Assembly: GCA_031771865.1 (NCBI GenBank)
Contig: JASISA010000036.1
Coordinates: 1,116,001-1,180,000, forward strand
Length of the DNA stretch: 64,000 nucleotides
Direction of reading: 5' to 3'
Origin: Nothophaeocryptopus gaeumannii
Lineage: Eukaryota; Ascomycota; Dothideomycetes; Mycosphaerellales; Mycosphaerellaceae
Position numbers and translations under genes: made by a program. Every line of letters starts with the position of its first letter. The stretch's first letter is position 1. Shown here piece after piece: positions 54,277 through 64,000 of this stretch. The notes beneath the pieces are model-generated. The model ran no database searches. It was not told the origin of the DNA and saw nothing but the letters and a program-made list of their open reading frames with translations.

Positions 54277-54569
54277 TTTGTGTGAATCTGGTAGATTGGG
54301 GTTGTTTGTGAGAGATGAAGAGGAACAGGAAGCAAGAGAGGTCTAGTAGAAATATTCAATGGAAGCTTTGCTGCAGGGCAGCTCTTGACGTTTGTCGTCC
54401 CCGCCGGCAAGACGTCCGATGATGAGTGCCAAGCTCGCTATCGGCACGTGATGGCGTGTTTTCCACCTCACTTGCAAGTGAAGGAATCATGAAGTTTTGC
54501 GCCTTAGGTTGAAAAGCCGACAACGAGCTTTGCGAACCGTAGCTCTACATCAACCACTACCACATTAAT
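54277..54569. other. Divergent promoter of SRPBCC gene and Pus7
   Basis: About 290 bp with no gene between divergent starts. Confidence 0.4.
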
Positions 54570-56864
54570 ATGGCGGCGGCATTTCCCACGAATAGCGACC
54601 CGAGTCGCACCCAAGACTCTCAAGAGCGCGCCGTTGGCATATCAGTCTTCGTCCGACCAGACGCGCCAGGCTTTCAATGCACTGTCAAGCAGCGATATAC
54701 CGACTTCCTGGTCAACGAGATCTTACCCAATGGTCAAGTTCTTCACTTGACAGATATCACTTCCGAGAAAGACCGAAAGAGGAAGCGAGAAGACGGAGAC
54801 GGGGCTCCTCAAAAGAAGCAGAAGGAAGAAGCAGAGCAGAACGGAAATGGCACATCAGAGAGCGCAGAGACAAAGGCTGAGCCGGTCAAGGATGCAGCCA
54901 AAGCTGAGACCCCATCACTACCTGTCCAGGCGAGGAGAGAAGAGGCTATTGCTAGCATATCTGAGGCAGAGAAAGCAACTCTCGCCGATGTCTTGGGTGC
55001 CGAGACTGTTCCTTCCATACTCGATCTCTACGCTTCTGTCATTGCTTTCCCAGACCGCAAACCTCGAGATCATGCGACCGTGAACTCTCCGCCTATCGCG
55101 GAGAAGTCGAAGCGCACCGAAGCCCATCTCTGTGTTCGGCGCATATTCAACTCGAAGCTTGAGACTTTGACTGTCCAAGATCAGGATCACCAGTCAGGTC
55201 CAGGCACCATCATCTCCCTCAAGGCCGCCCCTCCGAAGGCGCCAGTCCAAAAAGGTGGCGAATCTCGAAATGGAGATAAGAGTCAGCAGCGAGGTAAGCA
55301 AAATTGGGCAGACCTCGGAGGCGAGTATTTGCATTTCACTCTTCACAAGGAGAATAAAGATACGATGGAAGTTCTCTACTTCATTGCCTCTCAGTTGAAA
55401 ATGCACATCAAGCACTTCGGGTTCGCGGGCACCAAAGATCGCAGAGGTGTAACAGTGCAGCGCGTGTCGATCAATCGCATGAAGCGTGAGAGGATCGAGG
55501 GTCTCAACAAGATTGCAAGAGGCTGGCGCGCTGGTGGTACGTGGGAGTATCGTCCTGATGGGCTTGATTTAGGCTCCTTAAGTGGGAACGAGTTCTTGCT
55601 TACTTTGCGCGATGCACGCTTTGATGGCGAGCCCGAGAGTGTGGGCATTGAAGCCCGTCTGCAGCATGCGAAGACTGCTGTCGAGGCTGCAGCTAAAGGC
55701 TTCAACGAGAGCGGCTTCCTGAACTACTACGGCTTGCAACGCTTCGGCACCTACACTTCTGGCACTCATGAGATTGGCATGAAGATGCTGCAGGGTGACT
55801 TAAAGGGCGCAATCGACGCCATTCTCTCGTATGATGCCGCACTCCTCGAAGATGGAGAAGGTGGTGCGGAGGCCGATGGCGATGTCAACAATGCGAGAAG
55901 AGTGCCTCAAGACGACGTCGGTCGAGCAGCTGGAATTCATGCTTTCCGACAATCAGGCACTTCTAGCGATGCATTGAGAAAGATACCGAGTCGCTTCTCT
56001 GCGGAGCGAGCCATCATCACTCACCTCGGCAAATACGACAAGCGAAACGACAAACGACCGAACGAGAATGACCATCAAGGCGCACTCATGATGATTCAGA
56101 GGAACCTTCGACTGATGTACGTGCACGCGTACCAAAGCTTTGTCTGGAACACAGTCGCCGGCAAGCGATGGGAGCTCTTCGGCAACAAAGTGGCAGAAGG
56201 CGATCTTGTAGTCGTCGGCGAGAAGGAGCGACAAGAAGGCGTGTCAAACGGTGCTCCCGCCACCAAGGAAGAGCTCGACGAGAACGGCGAACCGATCATC
56301 CATCCTTCCGGATCCACAGACGATCAGGCACCTCCACCCACCGGCGAAGTCGACGACCCTTTCGTTCGAGCCCGCCCTCTCACAAAAGAGGAAGCCAGAA
56401 GCGGACGCTTCAACATCCTCGACCTCGTCTTGCCTCTCCCAGGTTTCGATGTCATCTACCCCAAGAATGAAGTCGGCCAATTCTACGAATCCTTCATGGC
56501 GTCTGAAGAGGGCGGGAAGTTAGATCCTTACAATATGCGTCGCTCTTGGAAGGATATCTCGCTTTCTGGTGGCTATCGCAAAATGATGGCTCGTCCGTTG
56601 GGCGATGGCGTTGAGGTGAATGTGAAGGCTTACGCTGGGCCGGAGGATCAAATGGTTGAGACAGACTTGGAAAAGTTAGAGAAAGCTGCAGGGCCGAGGG
56701 AAGAGACGGTCGCGAATGGCGATGAGTCGGCACAAAAGGACAAGATCGCTGTCGTTCTGAAGCTGCAACTCGGCAGCAGTCAGTACGCGACGATGGCATT
56801 GAGAGAGTTGACGAAGGGCGGAGCGGTGGGATATACGCCAAGCTATTCCGCAGCCAACAGGTAG
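54570..56864 (+). CDS. PUS7: tRNA pseudouridine synthase Pus7 (TruD family)
   Basis: Single exon, 764 aa. Converts uridine to pseudouridine in tRNA (position 13), U2 snRNA and some mRNAs. The catalytic Asp is probably Asp290 in FGFAGTKDRRGVTVQR, the TruD motif. GFLNYYGLQRFGTYTSGTHE is the second family signature; QFYESFMASEEG and RPLGDGVEVNVKAYAGPEDQ lie in the C-terminal part. An N-terminal Lys/Glu-rich stretch (about 70-120) and several polar insertions are normal in fungal Pus7. The TRUD domain is interrupted by an acidic insert, as usual. Confidence 0.95.
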   Translation: MAAAFPTNSDPSRTQDSQERAVGISVFVRPDAPGFQCTVKQRYTDFLVNEILPNGQVLHLTDITSEKDRKRKREDGDGAPQKKQKEEAEQNGNGTSESAETKAEPVKDAAKAETPSLPVQARREEAIASISEAEKATLADVLGAETVPSILDLYASVIAFPDRKPRDHATVNSPPIAEKSKRTEAHLCVRRIFNSKLETLTVQDQDHQSGPGTIISLKAAPPKAPVQKGGESRNGDKSQQRGKQNWADLGGEYLHFTLHKENKDTMEVLYFIASQLKMHIKHFGFAGTKDRRGVTVQRVSINRMKRERIEGLNKIARGWRAGGTWEYRPDGLDLGSLSGNEFLLTLRDARFDGEPESVGIEARLQHAKTAVEAAAKGFNESGFLNYYGLQRFGTYTSGTHEIGMKMLQGDLKGAIDAILSYDAALLEDGEGGAEADGDVNNARRVPQDDVGRAAGIHAFRQSGTSSDALRKIPSRFSAERAIITHLGKYDKRNDKRPNENDHQGALMMIQRNLRLMYVHAYQSFVWNTVAGKRWELFGNKVAEGDLVVVGEKERQEGVSNGAPATKEELDENGEPIIHPSGSTDDQAPPPTGEVDDPFVRARPLTKEEARSGRFNILDLVLPLPGFDVIYPKNEVGQFYESFMASEEGGKLDPYNMRRSWKDISLSGGYRKMMARPLGDGVEVNVKAYAGPEDQMVETDLEKLEKAAGPREETVANGDESAQKDKIAVVLKLQLGSSQYATMALRELTKGGAVGYTPSYSAANR

Positions 56865-59049
56865 AGCAACGAATGGCAGGGCGAAGAACCTGCTTATTAA
56901 AAAATTACCGCTTCCCCACGATAGGGCTTGGCATCACATGCTTTTGGGCTCCCCTCTCTGCGCGAACTGACTGAGGACGCACGAGGCATCAACAACCCCT
57001 CTTTCTCGAAGAACAATTAGGTGTCTTATGACGTGAGCGTTCGAGAGGAGCTATAGATGAACATGGATATCGCATCAGAGAACACCAATGCTGCTCACTG
57101 TCGTGTGCAAATGACACCTCACGTCCGATAGCAGCTTCAAGCGAAAACTCTGACATTTCGAACCACAACGGCAGTCGCAATAACTATACAAACCCCAGTT
57201 CCAACACTCGCCACACAAACAGCTGCAGGTTGTTCAGTGGTACAAGAAAGCTGCGTGCGGAGTCGTGGAAGAACACCAGTACCCTGCACTGGTTGCACTA
57301 GTATCTTCGAACGCAATGACGCCAATGTCTTCCATTTATATGTCCATGGGAGTCTCCATACTTAGCAGCCCCCATATTTGCGATTTTGAGACATTTGTAG
57401 GTTCTGTGTGGTCGCAATGACCGGCAAGTATTTTATCGTCCGGTAAACGGTAGCAGTGGCGCACCACGTGTCACTGAAACGAGCAGCGGGATGTTTGACG
57501 TCGGACTTCGTGAGCGATCTGTATCGACTGTGATAATCCAAGCAGAGATCGAGGCATTGAGAAGTGTATGCCGTATATTTCGTGTACCTCGCTCGCCGTT
57601 GAGGTCTGCAGGTCGCTGGCGCTCACAGTCACGTTACCGGCGAGGGCGCACGGGCCGCTCAGGAACAGCGAAGGATGCGCATGTGAGATCGAGCTATGTG
57701 AATGATGGTGTCGCTGTGCAAATATGGTCTGTTCGTTAGAACGGTAGATAATGATAGAGTTGGCAGTTGCAGTCTGCCTCGGCGGTGCGCACCTGCGGTA
57801 GCTGCCAGTTGCGACTGCAATACAGTGCCCGCTGGCCAGCGACGATGAGGTCTCTGCCGGGTGCCATGATTGTACTGGACGCTCTCTTGACGCATCCAGA
57901 CTCTCTCAGTCAGTGTCAGAGTGCATTGAAGGCGAGTTTCAGGCATGAAAGCCATCCAGAGTAGCGCGGTGAGTGGCCGGGTGACGGCCATAGTTAATCA
58001 AGAGCCTGTTACCTACGGACGATCAACAACTACTGTATACGAACTAATTTCTCCTCGAGACAGTGTGCAATTAGACGTATTCTAAGCCAGACGTCTTTCT
58101 GAGAGCAGGTAGAAAGTACAAGATCATAGGAGACCCGCTCTCTCGGATTGGACCGCATGGTGGAGTGCGCACTGGGGGAGGAGCGGTGATCCGGCTCAAG
58201 CTCTCTCTCTCCTTCGTTTTCCTCGAGCTCCCAAAACCACTGCCACGCACACACTTCTTGCGCATACCATTCCTCGCAACATTGTGCTTGCACCGTTTCA
58301 GTCTGCTGTATCGTTTCTCGGTGGAATTAGCACGCTCATTCAGGGTTTTGCATTTCCTGGGCCCAGCGCCTTCCTCACCTGGGCCTGCACCAATCCTATA
58401 CCACTAACACCACCAGCAACACCACCACCACCGTCACGGCACAGTCTGCGGTGGCGATAGATCTGTACTCTTCGGGTCTGCTTTACCATTCATAAGCGAC
58501 ATCAGTTATTTGAAACAGCGATATCGACAGTCTGCGGTGTGCGCCTCCTCTCGCGACGCCTACACCAGCCCCTAGAGCGTACGTTGATATCGCAACGTCG
58601 AACTTCGCCATCGCCGCAGAACTGACTGCCGCAGATCGCAGGAGACCCGCAGAGACATTCATACCTCAGCGACATCCCCAGCTCCGCGCGACCGCGAGAG
58701 AAGAGTCGGGCCAAGCGCGATACCGTGACCAGTCCCACTCATCCACGGCGACTTGTCCTGTCTTCAGCGTCGCGAAAGCCTGCACGACAGCTCTCTGTGT
58801 TCAGCACACATCCTGCGCTTTCGTTAGCGATTTCCTAGTCTTTGCGACCGGTACGTCCTGCCAAGCCATTCATACCAAAAGCCTGTACGCCACAGTGTTC
58901 GAAGTCGCGAACACGCGCTGGTCCCTCCTCCTCCTCGCAGTTGGGCGCTCGTCCTTAGAACCGTCCTCAAGAGCGAGAATCAGAGACAGTACAGGTTCCA
59001 ACTCAGAGACAGAGTTCTCGACCATATCTGTCCTATACCCTGCACAGCC
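56865..59049. other. Gene-poor stretch of about 2.2 kb
   Basis: The longest gene-free span. Frames are short and overlapping. From 58380 there are CCACCA/CACCACC runs and two copies of ACAGTCTGCGGTG (near 58441 and 58528). It may be a long 5' UTR or regulatory region of the zinc-finger gene, or hold a non-coding RNA. Confidence 0.35.
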
Positions 59050-61160
59050 ATGGGCACTCCACACCAGCGGGCCATGGCCAGAAGAGAGGCATCGCTGGCT
59101 CTGTACGGCTGCGCGCGTGTTCCCAGCTTCGAATATACCGACTCATCCCCTGACTACTTGCGAGAGTGGGACGCTCAGGGGAGACAGACATGGCAGCCTA
59201 CTGTTCCCCTTGATTCTGCGGTATACAAGTTTCCGAACTGTCCGAACATGATCTACATCCGCCGCAAGGCATGTCAAACAGCGCATGACCTAAACAAGAC
59301 GGATTTCGTCCTGTCCAGAAAGAAAGCCTTCGAGGGGGAGTTGCACGACGCTGTCATCTCAGGAACACTAAGTGCTGCATCCCGAGAAAACAGGACGAGG
59401 GAAATTTGGGTTTGTCCTTTTGGCTGTGACAGTCATCGTGGAAAGGCCGGATTTACGCATCACGTCGGTTTCAGGACCCATATGTTGAGGAAACATGACC
59501 TGATTCGTGAGTCAAGTGTGCCAATGCGATGGAATTGCAGAGACTGATCTTCCCACAGCGTACGAAGACCCAGAGAGGTACTGGCAATGCCCAACATGCG
59601 AGCAGTGGCTTGACCTCAATGAGACAAGGTCGCGAAACCACGGAGCCACACATAAAAACCGTACGTTTGCGAGAAGACCAAGTGTCAACGGGATGAATGC
59701 TGACAAGAGTCTTGCTAGGCCATGCCACCGAAGAGGACAAAGCGTTCTGGGTTGATGGGAAGAGATGCTCGAAGCAGCTGCTGTCGGACGTGTTTTGCCT
59801 CGGGCTCCACGGCGTCCCATCCCCTTGGACGAAGCAGCGTGTGGACTGCGAGCAATGGTTCATCTTGCGGGGTGAACTCCCCTTCCCACTGAAGGAGAAC
59901 GTGGCCGATTCTGACGAACAGGCGCCGAACAAGAAACGCAAGACAGTTGAATCAAGGGACATAAGCAAGTCGCAGAGCATTGGTGGCCAGCAGGGTCGAA
60001 GCCCGCAGAGAGGAGAGTGGGACTTCTTGCAGCAGATACCGCAGAGCTCCTCGCAGGCAAGGGCTTCCCTGCGTTCAGCTGCGGACTCCCGGACTTTGCA
60101 CTCCAGCGAAGGACACGAGATGCCGACTCGGAATGGCCACCAGAGGTATGATTCCGGGACTGGCTTTTTTTACCAACAAGCACCGGCTGCACCTCCAATA
60201 GCGGATGCGAGAGATGCTCCTCGTATGGGACCTCAGAATTCGGGCCGCATGACTGAATCTCCCAATACGGCTGACATGACAGCACGCGCATCACGCACTC
60301 GCGAATCGCCTGCCCACTCAAGACACCCGGGTGGCGTGCCGGAGCCTTCATTCAATCCACAAAATGGAGGACGGGGCCGTGCTGCCAGTCACTCTCCCAA
60401 TTTCGGGCATCCTGCGTCTATAGGCCCTCCTGCTCCGGCACAGATGAGTTACGACAGGCCAAGAGCCCATGATCAAGGGCCGCGGGGCCTTCCCGGTAGC
60501 CTCGCGACCCAAAACCGGCCAGGCAATATCCAGCAGCACGAGATCACAGGCGGGTATAGACAGAATGCCGCTGCAATTGTGAGTGCAGCAGAGGTTGTTC
60601 CGATGCTTGCTTCGCGCCTGAAGTATATCGCTGGTCTGCGCGAGGACCCAGTGAGAATGCAGCAGGAGATCGACGTGGACAAGAGTTTACTGGACAGGTG
60701 CGTCCATGCGAATAAACCGCTGCCCAACGCAGAATTTTGCGCCTCTGGACCAGTGCGACCACAATGGCAGACCACGTCACAGCACCAGTATCCGCGTCAA
60801 CACCTTCAACTGGGCGGTATTACACCACGCGCTGCAAACATGAGGCCCTCGGCATATTGGAAACTTGACGCGAATTGGTCGCATTTTGCGCCCCATCAGC
60901 AGCCCCACCAGGACCATTCGCTGTTGTTGAACATTTCGGACATCTCTGAGCCGGCTTCTGATACTCTGCCATTCTCAGAGTCCTTTCAATCCCAGCACGC
61001 ACCGTCCTTCACAGCGCCGCTGGATAGCCGTTTGCACCCGGCTTTGACGACGGAGAACTTCTTGCTCGAAGGAGGTAACATCCATTTGGCTCCATATTTC
61101 CAGCCTATTCATCCTGGAGGAGGGCCGGGAGCAGCTGATGGGTATGCCTACCAGATTTAG
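59050..61160 (+). CDS. Zinc-finger protein with long disordered tail
   Basis: Exons 59050-59506, 59559-59660 and 59719-61160, 666 aa. Two Cys/His units: WVCPFGCDSHRGKAGFTHHV followed by FRTHMLRKHD (a C2H2-like finger), then WQCPTCEQWLDLNETRSRNH with HGATHK (second finger). Between them the introns join in phase 1 (gtgagt/cccacag; gtacgt/ttgctag, with gctgac branch site). The rest is Pro/Gln/Ser/Arg-rich, with a short ordered block (EVVPMLASRLKYIAGLREDP) and a possible NLS (NKKRKTVES). Probably nuclear, DNA- or RNA-binding. The frame stays open for 112 codons after the TAG. Confidence 0.72.
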
Positions 61161-61499
61161 GATTCTGACCTTCCTTCCCCTGAGCGGCGTCGGTCGAACG
61201 CGCTACGACAACAGCCGCAAAGTACTCAACAGACAAGTCTTGGAGAGATTGGCATGATGCAAGGCCTTTCCTTATCGAGTGGAATGGCGGTAGTTCAGGC
61301 ACGCGCTGATGGGAACAATGCCCATCTGAACTATCAGGACCCTCGTCAGGGCACGTTCGTTTCCACAGATCGAACACGAAGTCATACTGCTGGTCGCTCT
61401 TCTAACGCCGCAGCGCATACACCACAAGGCGGTCCAGTTCGCCAATTTGGTGATGAGATGAGCCATACGGAGCAAGCTCAGATGTACGGCCTTCTATAG
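61161..61499 (+). other. In-frame open extension after the zinc-finger stop
   Basis: 112 sense codons in the same frame as the zinc-finger gene, of similar composition (SDLPSPERRRSNALRQQPQS, ending EMSHTEQAQMYGLL). Either the TAG at 61158-61160 is a nonsense change, or the extension is spliced or read through. The base after TAG is G, not the C that favours readthrough. Confidence 0.4.
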
Positions 61500-62411
61500 A
61501 TCAGGGGCATGGACGATATCGAGCTGTCCCAGAACAGCAACGTGTCGTCGAATTCTCGGGCAGAGATCAAGAGGCAATGGGCTAATTGGGGTCGAACAAG
61601 TCCAAGAGACGGCGCCTGTAAGCCCGTATCTCAATGCGAATGGGTATAGGTCCATGGTACTGATCGCTACTCCAACGTCTCGACGTCAACGGAGCTTCGT
61701 AATTTCTGTGGAGATACGGCACGATCGACCAGAAGGGCACTCACTTGCATTCTTTTGGCACTACGAATGCTACGTAGCTGCCTCCTCCGTCCCCAAAGGC
61801 CTCTGCAGTGGATGCTTTGTCTAGCTCTCGGACGGAAAGGACTTTAATAGCTCAGTTGTGCATCGCTTGAGCTCACTCCGCTGATATGGAAAGCATCCTG
61901 GCCTTGCTCTGACACTGCACACCATACTAGAACGGCCTTTGCCTGTTCGAAAGAGCTTGGTGCTCTGGACGACATCACTAACCGTCCAGCAGCATTAGAG
62001 GATCTGCGACTCTTGCAGCATGATGTGCATCCTGAGTGCACTGATGCTTTCAAGAGTCAAGTCTCGAGATGTGATAAGCTTGACAGTGCTTTGAAAGCTC
62101 GAAACAAATGCCTGATCATGCACGAGATGCGCCTTTCCTCAACGCCATCAACTCCATGCCCAGGCCATCAAAAATGCTGTTATCAATGATAGAAGAAGTC
62201 ATTGAAGGCAGCGATTTCTGGAAGATGGCAGCTGTACGCCTTTTGAGTGCAGAGTATCTGGACTCTTGGCATCAGAAGCTAAGATTAGGTGCGGAGGCCC
62301 ACAAATCATGCGCCGCTTATTTGTTCGGAGATCACCGACTCATGATCTGGACTTCAGTCTGGTTCTTCCAAAGGTCATCAATGCCAGAATTGATGTGCTC
62401 GATCGAGAGTT
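61500..62411. other. Intergenic region of about 900 bp
   Basis: Two weak coding-like stretches (ATG 61509, MDDIELSQNSNVSSNSRAEI; and the + strand at about 61940-62150, DDITNRPAALEDLRLLQHDV) cannot be joined into a gene. They could be remnants of a longer zinc-finger-associated gene. Confidence 0.3.
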
Positions 62412-64000
62412 TCAGAATATCTCGCTATCGTCCAAAGGGTCCAGCTCCTGCTGCAGAGGCTTCAGTTTCTTCTCCCGGAACGTGTCTTCAAGGGCACCCT
62501 CATCGGCGTCTTCGGCTTCGACATCAATGTCGACTCTCTCGGTGTAGGATGGCTCGGTCTTCGGCGGAAGAGGTTTGCGGCCGGATAACACATCCAGAAG
62601 CGAATCTTCGCTGGCACCTTCTTCGAATTCCGGCTCGAACGCTAACGGCTTCGATGTGCGAGGGGTTTCTTCGGATTCATCACGACCTTCCGGGAAGAAC
62701 AGCTTGAATTGACTCCTCTGCGTAACCATGATAATGGGCCTATCATTTGATGCTGTCTGGATCCAGGAAAGACGTGCGATTGTTGCTGCGTCGGTGTGGT
62801 AGGAACTTGGCGGCTCTCCGGAAACGACATCGAAGAGATGGGCGACCGCTTCTGCGCAGTCGATCATGAGAGTCTCTGCACGAGATGGATGCCAGTGCAA
62901 TCGGCGAACATTGCCATGCTGGATGATGACAGCATGAGCGGACAGCGTTGCCATGTTCCAGATCCACACGGTGTTGAGCATCCGGCTATCTCGAGTGGCC
63001 AGGTAGCTGCCATCGCAGCTGAAGCAGGCTTCTGCGACTCCTTGCTCTACTGAATCTGAAGTTGGTCTTGTCCTCGACAGTGGTGGTGATACGGGTTGGG
63101 GAAGGAAAGTGTAGGAACGCTCGTTTGTTGCGGAAACATTCTCTTGCCAGACTGGAGCTTGTTCATTGACGGGGACAGTACCCTGATCAATTGTTGTAGT
63201 ATGCTCGATGACAGCGAGTGGCGCGAATATTTTGGTGTTTAAGAGCTCGATCTTTCCGTCATAGTGTGAAAGTCCGAGAATGCGGCCATCTGGAGACCAT
63301 ACTATGGATTTGACGCCAAGTACGACATTTGAAGTTTTTGATGCTGGGTATGAGCGGAATAGGTGTCCATCCGGTGTGTAGATGTAGATATTCGGAACAG
63401 CAGTTGGTGTATCGAGGAGTGCCAGCCATCTACCATCGGATGACCATGACAATGATTGAACATCAGTGGTTGGAAGCTTGATCAATGCGGGAGTCTGACC
63501 GGGCGCGGAAAAGTGCAGAGCGAGATGGTCTTCCGATCCAGTCCTCGAGAGAAGTGCAAAGAGCGCAGGTGAGCTGTTTCCAGGTCGACCTTGCCAGATC
63601 TTGTTTTCGCCAGTAGTCTTGACATCTGGAAGGTCTGCAGATCTACCAGTGCTCAAGCTGAAGAGTTTCGCTTTTCCGAATTCCCATGTTACCAGCACAT
63701 GGTCATTGCCAATGAAGTCCGCTGAAGAAATCTTCCCCAGTCCGCCACTGCCATTGCTGATGCTCGCCAGATCCTCAAAGTCTTCAATGTCAACCACATT
63801 GACGCCGCGATGGGACATGACCAGCACTCGATAGCCATCCGCGTTCCATTTTATCGAGGTAATTTCCTTGTCGTTGAAAATCGCGTGTCCGCCGGTCACT
63901 GCAGGTTCGCGTCTTCTTATGCTTTGGCGACATAGTTTGTTATTGTTGCCGAACGCGATGTACGCGCCGTCTGGCGATGCTGCCGAGCAGGTCTGCATTG
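62412..64000 (-). CDS. WD40-repeat protein, WRAP73/Wdr8 type, 5' end off the right edge
   Basis: 528 codons are visible in one open frame; ATG 63998 gives MQTCSAASPDGAYIAFGNNN, but the family has further residues before SPDG, so the true start is probably beyond the window. Repeats include ITSIKWNADGYRVLVMSHRG, VQSLSWSSDGRWLALLDTPT, VKSIVWSPDGRILGLSHYDG and AEACFSCDGSYLATRDSRML. Fungal WRAP73 (Wdr8) acts with SSX2IP/Msd1-like proteins at spindle pole bodies and microtubule ends. The C-terminus is acidic and disordered (VDIDVEAEDADEGALEDTF). Identification as WRAP73 rests on overall pattern. Confidence 0.78.
   Translation of the reverse strand, partial: MQTCSAASPDGAYIAFGNNNKLCRQSIRRREPAVTGGHAIFNDKEITSIKWNADGYRVLVMSHRGVNVVDIEDFEDLASISNGSGGLGKISSADFIGNDHVLVTWEFGKAKLFSLSTGRSADLPDVKTTGENKIWQGRPGNSSPALFALLSRTGSEDHLALHFSAPGQTPALIKLPTTDVQSLSWSSDGRWLALLDTPTAVPNIYIYTPDGHLFRSYPASKTSNVVLGVKSIVWSPDGRILGLSHYDGKIELLNTKIFAPLAVIEHTTTIDQGTVPVNEQAPVWQENVSATNERSYTFLPQPVSPPLSRTRPTSDSVEQGVAEACFSCDGSYLATRDSRMLNTVWIWNMATLSAHAVIIQHGNVRRLHWHPSRAETLMIDCAEAVAHLFDVVSGEPPSSYHTDAATIARLSWIQTASNDRPIIMVTQRSQFKLFFPEGRDESEETPRTSKPLAFEPEFEEGASEDSLLDVLSGRKPLPPKTEPSYTERVDIDVEAEDADEGALEDTFREKKLKPLQQELDPLDDSEIF

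Noticed and set aside
62108..62707. 199-aa plus-strand frame overlapping the WD40 gene
   Set aside because: Its 3' half is antisense to clear WD40-protein coding sequence and it resembles no family.

Overview
The window is nuclear DNA of a filamentous ascomycete (Pezizomycotina). The evidence is spliced genes with short GT-AG introns (about 40 to 195 nt, most near 50-60), short intergenic gaps, ascomycete-type orthologues (Fes1, Upf2, Naa35/Mak10, Pus7, Atp15, Mit_KHE1, WRAP73) and fungal accessory families (X325/BIM1, GH35, arylsulfotransferase, short tyrosinase, PPOX, cupin). A dothideomycete is my guess, from general gene content only. No rRNA, tRNA, CRISPR array or bacterial or viral segment was found. 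All exon borders were read by eye from splice signals and frame continuity; every joined model listed without a caveat closes as a multiple of three.

Layout. 1-2915: a left-truncated metalloreductase with a methionine-repeat N-terminus, divergent from an X325/BIM1-like secreted copper-binding protein; this pair is the most interesting unit. 3693-4349: Fes1. 4633-5390: an unresolved minus-strand gene. 5975-10550: phospholipase D and a PPOX-like flavoprotein. 11608-15875: three uncharacterised proteins, one with repeated LERHIS motifs. 16476-19813: Atp15 (F1-epsilon) and Naa35. 20591-20940: a 350-bp element with terminal inverted repeats, probably a MITE. 21195-26968: a transcription-factor-domain protein, a polyol dehydrogenase, a membrane cupin and a methyltransferase. 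27703-29520: a frameshifted RING remnant and a small membrane protein. 31025-35179: an arylsulfotransferase-like protein, a 5'-truncated amino-acid permease and a second methyltransferase. 35586-39529: Upf2.

40378-64000: a small spliced protein, a cyclin-box protein, secreted GH35 beta-galactosidase, an SDR, a mitochondrial K+/H+ exchange-related protein, tyrosinase, a coiled-coil protein, an acidic poly-Glu protein, an SRPBCC protein, Pus7, a zinc-finger protein whose frame continues after its stop, and a WRAP73-like WD40 protein cut by the right edge.

Most genes are single housekeeping or accessory loci without visible clustering. The exception is the divergent reductase/X325 pair, which makes sense as a cell-surface copper-acquisition module: reduction by a Met-rich reductase and capture by a histidine-brace protein. 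This is inferred from sequence and family knowledge, not shown.
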